A stretch of 5,104 nt of DNA from Clostridia bacterium. Its GTDB lineage: Bacteria; Bacillota_A; Clostridia; Christensenellales; UBA1242. A program made the translations under genes and the position numbers. The stretch lies in NCBI GenBank assembly GCA_017403205.1, contig JAFQOM010000073.1, forward strand, positions 1-5,104, read 5' to 3'. Numbering within the stretch: position 1 is the stretch's first letter; each line of letters opens with the position of its first letter. Of this stretch, positions 1 to 5,104 are shown piece by piece. The notes under the pieces are model-generated. The model saw nothing but the letters and a program-made list of their open reading frames with translations, was not told where the DNA came from and made no database searches.

Positions 1-1217
1 TATCTATTGATAAAAAAATAATAGAAGCAGAAAAACAATTAGAAACAGAATTTAAATTAGCCGAAGAAATAGCTCTATTTAATCAAAATAAGGTTTTAAA
101 AGCCTTTATTGAAAATAGAATTTCATCCAATCACTTTTATGGCTCAACTGGATATGGATACAATGATATAGGAAGAGAAAAATTATGCCAAGTGTATGCA
201 AAAAGTTTTGGGGCAGAGGAGGCAATTGTATCTCAAGCAATATCATGCGGGTCTCACGCTATAACAACAGTTTTATTTGGCTTGCTTAGACCTGGCGATA
301 CAATGCTTGCTATTACAGGAAAGCCTTATGATACACTTGACGAAACTATATTTGGCTTAAAAGATAAAGATAACGGCAGCCTAAAAGACTTTGGTGTAAA
401 TTATGCTGCAGTAGATCTAAAAAATGATGAGTTTGATACAGAAAAAATTCTTGCAGAAGCAACAAAAAATCCAAAAATAATCTATATTCAACGTTCTTGC
501 GGATATTTATATAGAAAAGCATTGGAGATAAAAAAATTAGAAGAAATAATCAAAAAAATCAGGGCTATAAACAAACAAAGCATTATTGTTGTTGACAACT
601 GTTATTGCGAATTTGTAGAAGAAAAGGAGCCAACAGAAATTGGGGCAGATATTGCAGTTGGTTCTTTAATAAAAAATCCAGGTGGCGGTCTTGCAAGCAA
701 TGGTGGATATATAGTCGGTAAGAAAAAATATATCGATTTAATTGCCGGCAGATTTACATCTCCGTCACTTAAAATGGAAGTTGGTTCCTTTGAGGGTGGC
801 TACAGGTTAATATATCAAGGTTTATTTATGGCTCCTCACACAGTTTTACAGGCTAAAAAGGGGTCTTTGCTAATAGGTAAAGTTATGCAAACTTTAGGAT
901 ACAAAACTATTGATAACTCAAACTCATTAGCAGACATAGTAAGAAGCATTATTTTTGAAGATAAAGACGATTTGATAAATTTTTGCAAGTCAATTCAAAA
1001 AATGTCTCCTGTAGATAGTTTTGTTACCCCAATTCCATCAGAGATGGCTGGCTATGATTGTGAGGTTGTTATGTCTGCTGGTTGTTTTGTTGAGGGAAGC
1101 ACAATGGAATTAAGTTGTGACAGCCCTTTAAGAAAGCCTTATATTTTATATATTCAAGGTGGTTTAACATACGAACACATAAAATTAGCATTAAATGATT
1201 ATTTAACAAATAGATAA
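1..1217 (+). CDS. Methionine gamma-lyase family protein (aluminium resistance/YnbB-like), 5' partial
   Basis: This is a PLP-dependent fold-type I enzyme of the family annotated as methionine gamma-lyase or aluminium resistance protein (B. subtilis YnbB-like). Its expected role is cytosolic C-S lyase chemistry on sulfur amino acids, but the true substrate of this subfamily is poorly established. The frame is open from the left edge (first full codon at base 3) to TAA at 1215-1217, giving 404 visible residues. A GTG at 192 is internal, because conserved family sequence precedes it, including STGYGYNDIGR at about residues 49-59. Other landmarks are a cofactor-phosphate region (SCGSHAI, about 81-87), the aspartate of VVDNCYCEF (about 198) that should contact the PLP pyridine nitrogen, and the likely Schiff-base lysine in GSLIKNPGGG (about 224, bases 672-674). 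Family members are about 420 residues, so only some 10-20 residues should be missing. It converges on lexA across a shared terminator. Family assignment is firm; the reaction is inferred. Confidence 0.9.
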   Translation, partial: SIDKKIIEAEKQLETEFKLAEEIALFNQNKVLKAFIENRISSNHFYGSTGYGYNDIGREKLCQVYAKSFGAEEAIVSQAISCGSHAITTVLFGLLRPGDTMLAITGKPYDTLDETIFGLKDKDNGSLKDFGVNYAAVDLKNDEFDTEKILAEATKNPKIIYIQRSCGYLYRKALEIKKLEEIIKKIRAINKQSIIVVDNCYCEFVEEKEPTEIGADIAVGSLIKNPGGGLASNGGYIVGKKKYIDLIAGRFTSPSLKMEVGSFEGGYRLIYQGLFMAPHTVLQAKKGSLLIGKVMQTLGYKTIDNSNSLADIVRSIIFEDKDDLINFCKSIQKMSPVDSFVTPIPSEMAGYDCEVVMSAGCFVEGSTMELSCDSPLRKPYILYIQGGLTYEHIKLALNDYLTNR

Positions 1218-1223
1218 AAAAAG

Positions 1224-1247
1224 GAAGGTGTGATTTTTTACACCTTC
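1224..1247. terminator. Bidirectional rho-independent terminator between convergent genes
   Basis: The 8-bp perfect arms GAAGGTGT (1224-1231) and ACACCTTC (1240-1247) enclose the loop GATTTTTT. Two more pairs (G-T, A-T) can form inside, leaving a TTTT loop. Five T residues follow at 1248-1252 and seven A residues precede at 1216-1222, so both strands give a hairpin followed by a U tract. It begins 6 bp after the lyase stop codon and lies 9 bp beyond the lexA stop on the other strand, so it plausibly ends both transcripts. Confidence 0.88.
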
Positions 1248-1256
1248 TTTTTATTC

Positions 1257-1880
1257 TTAATAATGTCTTACCAAGCCAACTACTTTACCTAAAATGTCTA
1301 CGGAAAAACAATATATAGGTTGCATGGCAGAATTTTCTGGTTGAAGCCTTATATGAGAGTCTTCTTTATAAAATCTTTTAACAGTTGCATTACCATTAAT
1401 CATTGCAACAACAATGTCCGCATTATCCGCATAATTCTGTTTTCTAACAATAATTTTATCTCTGTTATAAATACCTGCCTCTATCATGCTGTCGCCTTTA
1501 ACAGTAAGCATAAATAATTCACCATTTTTAAAAAAATTATCCGAAAATTCATAAACATCTTCATAATTTTCATAGGCAAATATAGGCCTCCCAGCGGCAA
1601 CTTCGCCTAAAAGAGGGATTTTTCTTGTATGGGTTTCTGGTTCTTTTTCATAATAATTTTTTACAAGCTCTATAGCTCTATTTTTATTACCCGCACGCTT
1701 TATTTGGCCATTTTCTTCTAGTTTATCAAGATAATATTGTATTGTGCTTGTAGAGCTAACATCCATTTCTTTTTGTAATTCTCTAACAGAAGGAGGAAAC
1801 CCCTTTTCATTTAAATACATTTTTATAACCCGTAAAACCTTATTTAAAGTTTCTTCAGTTTTCTTATTTGTTCTCATCAT
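1257..1880 (-). CDS. lexA: LexA repressor, SOS response regulator and self-cleaving serine peptidase (S24)
   Basis: LexA is a cytosolic dimeric repressor of DNA-damage genes; RecA filaments on single-stranded DNA trigger its self-cleavage and so induce the regulon. At 207 residues it has the usual length. The N-terminal winged helix-turn-helix spans about residues 1-70, with FPPSVRELQKEM and a recognition-helix region around SSTSTIQYYLDKL. The cleavage site is Ala96-Gly97 within LGEVAAGRP. The catalytic dyad is Ser131 (GDSMIEAGI) and Lys168 (ATVKRFYKE), so autocleavage should be intact. The ATG at 1880 is followed at once by a second ATG, and an AAAGGG ribosome site sits 9 nt upstream. A strong promoter overlapped by a LexA operator lies just upstream, which predicts autoregulation. 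The recombinase gene is upstream on the same strand, with 82 bp between them. No key residue is missing. Confidence 0.97.
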   Translation of the reverse strand: MMRTNKKTEETLNKVLRVIKMYLNEKGFPPSVRELQKEMDVSSTSTIQYYLDKLEENGQIKRAGNKNRAIELVKNYYEKEPETHTRKIPLLGEVAAGRPIFAYENYEDVYEFSDNFFKNGELFMLTVKGDSMIEAGIYNRDKIIVRKQNYADNADIVVAMINGNATVKRFYKEDSHIRLQPENSAMQPIYCFSVDILGKVVGLVRHY

Positions 1881-1889
1881 TTTTATAAA

Positions 1890-1895
1890 CCCTTT
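1890..1895 (-). promoter_or_regulatory. lexA ribosome binding site
   Basis: AAAGGG on the minus strand lies 9 nt before the first ATG of a tandem ATGATG (1880 and 1877). Either ATG is usable; spacing slightly favours the first. Confidence 0.7.
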
Positions 1896-1919
1896 ACTCA
1901 GTTAAAATCGTGTGTTTTT

Positions 1920-1947
1920 ATTATAACATAAAAAGAACAAATGTCAA
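1920..1947 (-). promoter_or_regulatory. lexA promoter (sigma-A type)
   Basis: On the minus strand there is a perfect -35 TTGACA (1942-1947) and a perfect -10 TATAAT (1920-1925) with a 16-nt spacer. A TG one base before the -10 (TGTTATAAT) makes an extended -10. The expected start point is about 1912-1913, giving a leader of about 32 nt before the lexA ATG. The -35 is overlapped by the LexA operator, so this strong promoter should be damped until DNA damage occurs. Confidence 0.88.
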
Positions 1948-1958
1948 ACATTTGTTCT
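1934..1958. repeat. 25-bp perfect dyad around the lexA operator
   Basis: The 10-bp arms AGAACAAATG (1934-1943) and CATTTGTTCT (1949-1958) are exact reverse complements separated by TCAAA. It starts 4 bp beyond the recombinase stop codon on the minus strand and, on that strand, is followed by T residues (minus-strand complement of 1930-1933). It could therefore act as a weak A/U-rich terminator for the recombinase transcript as well as an extended protein-binding palindrome. The lexA -35 and operator both lie inside it. The stem has only three G-C pairs, so terminator strength is doubtful. Confidence 0.75.
1946..1957 (-). promoter_or_regulatory. LexA/DinR operator (SOS box) of lexA
   Basis: The minus strand reads GAACAAATGTTT, matching all 12 core positions of the Gram-positive SOS box (GAAC-RNRY-GTTY within CGAACRNRYGTTYC). 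Only the outermost C positions differ. It overlaps the -35 of the lexA promoter by 2 bp, a placement that would block RNA polymerase. Matching by eye is direct; binding is inferred from the family. Confidence 0.8.
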
Positions 1959-1962
1959 AATT

Positions 1963-3024
1963 TTAACTTTCTTCATCTCTTAACTTTACTACTTTGGCAA
2001 CATTTCTTCTGGCATCGTCTGAAATAGCAGCATAGTGCTTTCGTGTTGTATTTACATCTTTGTGACCTAAAACATCAGCAACAATATAAATATCATTTGT
2101 TTGCCTATATAAATTTGTTCCAAATGTACTTCTTAATTTGTGAGGTGTTATTTTTTTTAATGGTATACAAGCTTGGCTGTATTTTTTTACTATTTTTTCG
2201 ACAGCCCTAACACCAATTCTTTTATTTTGTATAGATAAAAACAAAGCTTTTTCATCTATAGGTATTAGAGGGTTATTGTTGCGTTGTTGAATGTATAGTT
2301 TTAAAGATTTTGCTACCTCATCAGAAAAATACAAAATGGTCTGATTTCCACCTTTTCTGGTAACTCTAAAACCATTTACATTGAAATCAAAATCATCTAT
2401 ATTTAATCCTACACATTCACTAACACGAATTCCAGTACCTAATAGCAGTGTTAGCATGGCAGTATCACGTGTTTTTGTTATAGAATTGTATGAGTTTTGT
2501 CTTTTAGAAAAATTTTTAGGATTTTCTGCTTGATTCAAAAGTTTAACAACCTCATCAACTTCTAATCTAACAATTTCTTTTTCGTGTATTTTGGGTGATT
2601 CTATCTTAGTTGATACATTGGCCTTAAGTTTGTCTTTTTTATAAAAATATTTAAGCAAACTTTTAACAGCAGATAATTTTCTAGCTTTACCTTTTTCATT
2701 GTTTTTAAAAAAATTATCCTCTATATAATATCCTGATAAATAGTTTAAAAACATTTCAAGATGAGTAGAAGTTAACGCATTTAACGTTTCAATTTTTAAT
2801 TCTTTTATTTCATAATCGTTGAATTCTAAAATCTCTGTAACCAAAAAGTTAAAAAAAATTTTTAAATCTTGGGCATAATTTAACCTTGTTAAGGAAGTTG
2901 TTTGATTTTCTATCCCCCTAAAAAACTCATGACAAAAGTAGGGGAGAGTAGATAATATTTCCCTTATTTTTAAATTAGTTTTTTGATTGCGTTGCAAAAA
3001 ATAATCATTTTGTATTTCTGTCAT
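1963..3024 (-). CDS. Tyrosine recombinase, XerC/XerD-like
   Basis: This is a site-specific tyrosine recombinase that cuts and rejoins DNA through a 3'-phosphotyrosine intermediate. An N-terminal SAM-like core-binding domain covers about residues 25-130 and the catalytic domain about 150-345. All active-site residues are visible: Arg200 (GTGIRVSE), Lys224 (VTRKGGN), His295 and Arg298 (PHKLRST), His321 (LGHKDVNTTRKHY) and nucleophile Tyr331. At 353 residues it is about 55 longer than XerC or XerD; the extra length is an N-terminal extension and a lysine/asparagine-rich insert around 165-185. It resembles a chromosomal Xer-type family common in Clostridia, so resolving chromosome dimers is the likeliest role, with a phase-variation invertase as the alternative. 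An in-frame TAA 10 codons upstream bounds the start. No excisionase, relaxase or other mobile-element gene is present. It is codirectional with lexA and divergent from serS. Confidence 0.93.
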   Translation of the reverse strand: MTEIQNDYFLQRNQKTNLKIREILSTLPYFCHEFFRGIENQTTSLTRLNYAQDLKIFFNFLVTEILEFNDYEIKELKIETLNALTSTHLEMFLNYLSGYYIEDNFFKNNEKGKARKLSAVKSLLKYFYKKDKLKANVSTKIESPKIHEKEIVRLEVDEVVKLLNQAENPKNFSKRQNSYNSITKTRDTAMLTLLLGTGIRVSECVGLNIDDFDFNVNGFRVTRKGGNQTILYFSDEVAKSLKLYIQQRNNNPLIPIDEKALFLSIQNKRIGVRAVEKIVKKYSQACIPLKKITPHKLRSTFGTNLYRQTNDIYIVADVLGHKDVNTTRKHYAAISDDARRNVAKVVKLRDEES

Positions 3025-3041
3025 GAATTTATTTTAACAAA

Positions 3042-3046
3042 CCTCT
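3042..3046 (-). promoter_or_regulatory. Possible recombinase ribosome binding site with long spacing
   Basis: AGAGG on the minus strand is the only Shine-Dalgarno-like stretch before the recombinase ATG, but it lies 17 nt away, well beyond the usual 5-10 nt. An in-frame stop excludes a start nearer to it. Translation may be inefficient. I see no convincing -35/-10 pair for this gene in the 105-bp divergent spacer. Confidence 0.35.
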
Positions 3047-3065
3047 AAAAAAAAGTAAAACAAAG

Positions 3066-3094
3066 TTGACTTAAACAACATTAGAATTTATAAT
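3066..3094 (+). promoter_or_regulatory. serS promoter (sigma-A type)
   Basis: TTGACT (3066-3071) and TATAAT (3089-3094) are separated by the optimal 17 nt. The start point should be about 3101, leaving a leader of about 30 nt. That leader is far too short for a T-box riboswitch, which often controls aminoacyl-tRNA synthetase genes in Firmicutes, so no tRNA-sensing control is visible. Confidence 0.85.
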
Positions 3095-3110
3095 AAAAGA
3101 AGTTTAAAAT

Positions 3111-3118
3111 AAAGGAGA
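3111..3118 (+). promoter_or_regulatory. serS ribosome binding site
   Basis: AAAGGAGA is a strong Shine-Dalgarno sequence, with GGAG at 3114-3117 and 12 nt between it and the ATG at 3130. Spacing is slightly long, but no in-frame start lies closer. Confidence 0.75.
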
Positions 3119-3129
3119 ATATTGTTTTT

Positions 3130-4410
3130 ATGATTTCAATAGAACTAATAAAAAAAGACGCAAAAAAAATTGAAAACTTGCTTGCAAAAAAGGGTTGCGT
3201 TGTAGACTTTTCGACAGTACTAAATTTAGATGCTGATAGAAGAAAGTTAATTCAGGATGTTGAAACTTTGAAATCGCAAAAAAACAAGGTAAGTTCTCAA
3301 ATTCCTATGTACAAAAAAGAAGGAAAAGATACTACTGAAATTTTTGCAGAAATGAAAAAACTGGGCAATAAAATTGAAGAATTGGATAAAAAAGTTGCAG
3401 ACTGTGACGAACAAATTTGGAAATTTTTAGCAGTTTTACCAAACCCTCCAGATGAAGATTTACTTGAAGGAGGAAAAGAAAACAATAAAGTATTAAGACA
3501 AGTTAACAAAAAACCTGAATTTGACTTTAAAGCAAAAAATCACGTTGATTTGTGCGTTGATTTAGGCTTGATTGATTATGATAGGGGTGTTAAACTATCC
3601 GGCAATGGAAGTTGGCTATACAGAGGCTTAGGGGCTAAATTAGAATGGGCCTTGCTTAATTTTTTTATAGATGAGCATACTAAAGATGGATACGAATTTA
3701 TCCTACCACCTCATATGCTAAATTATGACTGCGGCTATGGGGCAGGACAATTTCCTAAATTTGCTGATGAAGTTTACTGGATTGATAATAAAGATGAAAA
3801 ATCAAAATTTTTACTACCAACAGCAGAAACCGTATTGGTAAACATGTATAAAGGCGAAATTATTCCAGAAGAAAAACTTCCTATGAAATTTTTTGCTTAT
3901 ACACCATGTTACAGAAGAGAAGCCGGCAGTTATAGACAAGAAGAAAGAGGCATGATAAGGGGCCATCAATTTAACAAAGTTGAAATGGTTCAAATTACAA
4001 CTCCTGAGCAAAGTGCCGCAGCTTTTGAAGAATTGGTTGGTAAGGCAGAAAATCTTGTAAAAAAATTAGGCTTACATTATCAAGTTTCTAAATTAGCAGC
4101 AGGGGATTGTTCAGCTTCTATGAAAAGAACTTATGATATTGAAATTTGGATACCAAGCATGCAAATTTATAAAGAAGTATCATCTGCCTCAAATGCAGGA
4201 GACTATCAAGCAAGAAGAAATAATACTAAATATAGAAATAATGAAACCAAAAAAGCAGAATTTGTTCATACATTAAATGCTAGTGGACTTGCAACCTCTA
4301 GACTAATTCCAGCAATAGTTGAACAGTATCAAAATGCAGATGGAAGCGTAACAGTTCCAGAAGTTCTTAGAAAATATATGGGTGGCCTAGAAGTAATAAA
4401 AAAATACTAA
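3130..4410 (+). CDS. serS: Seryl-tRNA synthetase (serine--tRNA ligase)
   Basis: SerRS charges tRNA-Ser (and tRNA-Sec where present) with serine through a seryl-adenylate in the cytosol, as a class II homodimer. The 426 residues match the usual bacterial length. The N-terminal arm, about residues 1-110, carries the long antiparallel coiled coil (charged heptads about 35-100) that grips the tRNA-Ser variable arm. The catalytic domain has the serine-site TAET (231-234), class II motif 2 (about 257-286, with CYRREAGSYRQEERG and HQFNKVEM), the KEVSSASNAGDYQARR block (348-363) and motif 3 (about 381-418, LNASGLATSR ending in PEVLRKYMGG). Motif 2 has YRREAGSYR where the commoner bacterial form has YRSEAGSAG, so it belongs to a divergent branch, but no catalytic element is missing. 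It has its own promoter and ends in tandem stops TAATAA. The next gene starts 20 bp later without an intervening terminator, suggesting cotranscription. Confidence 0.97.
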   Translation: MISIELIKKDAKKIENLLAKKGCVVDFSTVLNLDADRRKLIQDVETLKSQKNKVSSQIPMYKKEGKDTTEIFAEMKKLGNKIEELDKKVADCDEQIWKFLAVLPNPPDEDLLEGGKENNKVLRQVNKKPEFDFKAKNHVDLCVDLGLIDYDRGVKLSGNGSWLYRGLGAKLEWALLNFFIDEHTKDGYEFILPPHMLNYDCGYGAGQFPKFADEVYWIDNKDEKSKFLLPTAETVLVNMYKGEIIPEEKLPMKFFAYTPCYRREAGSYRQEERGMIRGHQFNKVEMVQITTPEQSAAAFEELVGKAENLVKKLGLHYQVSKLAAGDCSASMKRTYDIEIWIPSMQIYKEVSSASNAGDYQARRNNTKYRNNETKKAEFVHTLNASGLATSRLIPAIVEQYQNADGSVTVPEVLRKYMGGLEVIKKY

Positions 4411-4419
4411 TAAAATAGC

Positions 4420-4424
4420 AAGGA
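4420..4424 (+). promoter_or_regulatory. Ribosome binding site of the gene after serS
   Basis: AAGGA lies 6 nt before the ATG at 4431. It supports that start and translation from a serS-initiated transcript, since no separate promoter is visible in the 20-bp gap. Confidence 0.65.
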
Positions 4425-4430
4425 TAAAAA

Positions 4431-5104
4431 ATGGAAGAAACTTTAATAAGAGAATTTGCCGAATTAAAAAGCAAAGATAAGGTTCAAGAATTTTATGATA
4501 AAGCCTTGTCTATTTTAACAGCCGCTCTTGACGATATGAGAGAAGAAAAAACAGCAACTAAGTTAGACTATGATGACACAAGAATTTTTCCAATGGGCGA
4601 TTATACAAATGATACATTTATAGATCAAACTGGCGAGTTAGAAATTGTAATAGCGACATCAAATCCACAAATTAAAATAGCAAATTCAACATATTCAAAA
4701 AGCGTTTTAGATGCAAAGACAAAAAAACAAAAACAAGCATTAACAAATAAAGGCTCAATTGAAGAAATTATGCATAACTATTTAATGTGTCTTGCCAACT
4801 ATTTTGATGAATCGACAATCCTCTTAATGACACGTGATGGAATTAAAGTATTGTGTCTAGAAGAATATGGCTTTAAAATTTTAATTAGATTTGCAACTTT
4901 TTCTGAAAATGATAAAGAGGCAATATTATCATTTTGGAATCCTGTTCTTCATAAGGCAAAACCAGTAAATTTATTTATGTATAATGAAAATATGTCAAAA
5001 AAAGATGAAGACACTAATGGCAATTATAAAAAAATTGTAAGAATATTTAAAAATATTAGAAAAACAATTTTAATAAATAAATGGACAAATAGTAGTAGTT
5101 TAAA
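4431..5104 (+). CDS. Putative divergent nucleotidyltransferase-fold protein (OAS/CD-NTase-like), 3' partial
   Basis: The frame is open from ATG 4431 to the window end (224 residues, no stop), so the C-terminus is missing. I cannot name a characterised homologue. The segment MGDYTNDTFIDQTGELEIVI (residues 55-74) has the spacing of a polymerase-beta-type nucleotidyltransferase signature, G-S-Y-x(n)-T then D-h-D: Gly56-Asp57-Tyr58, Thr62, then Glu69-Leu70-Glu71. Later, GFKILIRFATF (147-157) lies where the third-carboxylate strand would be, with Arg153 at or near that acid. NGNYKKIVRIFKNIRKTIL (196-214) resembles the helix after the active site in OAS/CD-NTase enzymes. Serine is replaced by Asp57, the acids are Glu, and the third acid is not evident, so it may be divergent or inactive. 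It has no signal peptide or membrane segment, so it is probably cytosolic. No CD-NTase effector gene is visible. Placement directly behind serS suggests a shared transcript. The gene itself is near certain; the fold is a motif-based inference. Confidence 0.6.
   Translation, partial: MEETLIREFAELKSKDKVQEFYDKALSILTAALDDMREEKTATKLDYDDTRIFPMGDYTNDTFIDQTGELEIVIATSNPQIKIANSTYSKSVLDAKTKKQKQALTNKGSIEEIMHNYLMCLANYFDESTILLMTRDGIKVLCLEEYGFKILIRFATFSENDKEAILSFWNPVLHKAKPVNLFMYNENMSKKDEDTNGNYKKIVRIFKNIRKTILINKWTNSSSL

Noticed and set aside
192..1217. GTG at 192 as the start of the lyase-family gene
   Set aside because: The same frame is open to the left edge and encodes conserved family sequence (such as STGYGYNDIGR) before it, so the gene starts outside the window.
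1320..1517. 65-codon plus-strand open frame inside lexA
   Set aside because: It lies antisense to the well-supported lexA coding sequence, lacks a ribosome site, and its product shows no recognisable features.
1963..3024. Integrase of a genomic island or prophage
   Set aside because: There is no tRNA gene, attachment-site repeat, excisionase or other mobile-element gene around it, base composition matches its neighbours, and its flanks are housekeeping genes.
3071..3107. Inverted repeat TTAAAC/GTTTAA in the divergent spacer as a recombinase or repressor site
   Set aside because: The arms are only 6 bp, AT-rich and 25 nt apart, so chance is sufficient explanation.
3082..3109. Possible dif-like recombination site next to the recombinase gene (minus strand ACTTC followed by an AT-rich stretch)
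   Set aside because: Beyond the first five bases, agreement with the B. subtilis dif sequence is what AT-rich DNA gives by chance, the arms are not symmetric, and the stretch overlaps the serS promoter.
3297..3509. 70-codon minus-strand open frame inside serS
   Set aside because: It is antisense to the conserved serS coiled-coil region and looks like a chance frame.
3814..4011. 65-codon minus-strand open frame inside serS
   Set aside because: It is antisense to the serS motif 2 region and shows no ribosome site or protein family signal.
4431..5104. A CBASS-type anti-phage operon built on the nucleotidyltransferase-like gene
   Set aside because: No effector, E1/E2, JAB or other CBASS gene is visible, the motif residues are degenerate, and the upstream partner is serS; the window cannot support this claim.

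Overview
The window is AT-rich (roughly 30% G+C by eye) chromosomal DNA, most likely from a low-GC Firmicute, probably an uncultured member of the Clostridia. The evidence is the codon use, the Gram-positive-type SOS (DinR/LexA) box, the AGGAG-type ribosome binding sites, and the pairing of a methionine gamma-lyase-family (YnbB-like) gene with lexA, a neighbourhood I know from clostridial genomes. Nothing indicates a phage, plasmid, insertion sequence or CRISPR array.

Layout. (1) 1-1217, plus strand: a PLP-dependent methionine gamma-lyase-family protein, cut at its N-terminus by the window edge. (2) 1224-1247: a strong hairpin flanked by A and T tracts, serving as a shared terminator for two convergent genes. 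(3) 1257-1880, minus strand: lexA, the SOS repressor, complete with cleavage site and Ser/Lys catalytic dyad. (4) 1881-1962: a short spacer holding a near-perfect sigma-A-type promoter and a LexA operator embedded in a 25-bp dyad. (5) 1963-3024, minus strand: a complete 353-residue Xer-type tyrosine recombinase. (6) 3025-3129: a divergent spacer with a clear serS promoter and ribosome binding site. (7) 3130-4410, plus strand: serS, seryl-tRNA synthetase. (8) 4431 to the window end, plus strand: the first 224 residues of an unassigned protein that looks like a divergent nucleotidyltransferase of the OAS/CD-NTase type, closely spaced behind serS.

How the parts fit. The recombinase and lexA are codirectional, but lexA has its own LexA-repressible promoter in the gap, so it should autoregulate independently. 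The recombinase matches a chromosomal family I associate with Clostridia, so a housekeeping role in chromosome resolution is more likely than a mobile-element role. serS and the nucleotidyltransferase-like gene are probably cotranscribed from the serS promoter. The least explained gene is this last one: it keeps the spacing of a nucleotidyltransferase active site, but several expected residues differ.
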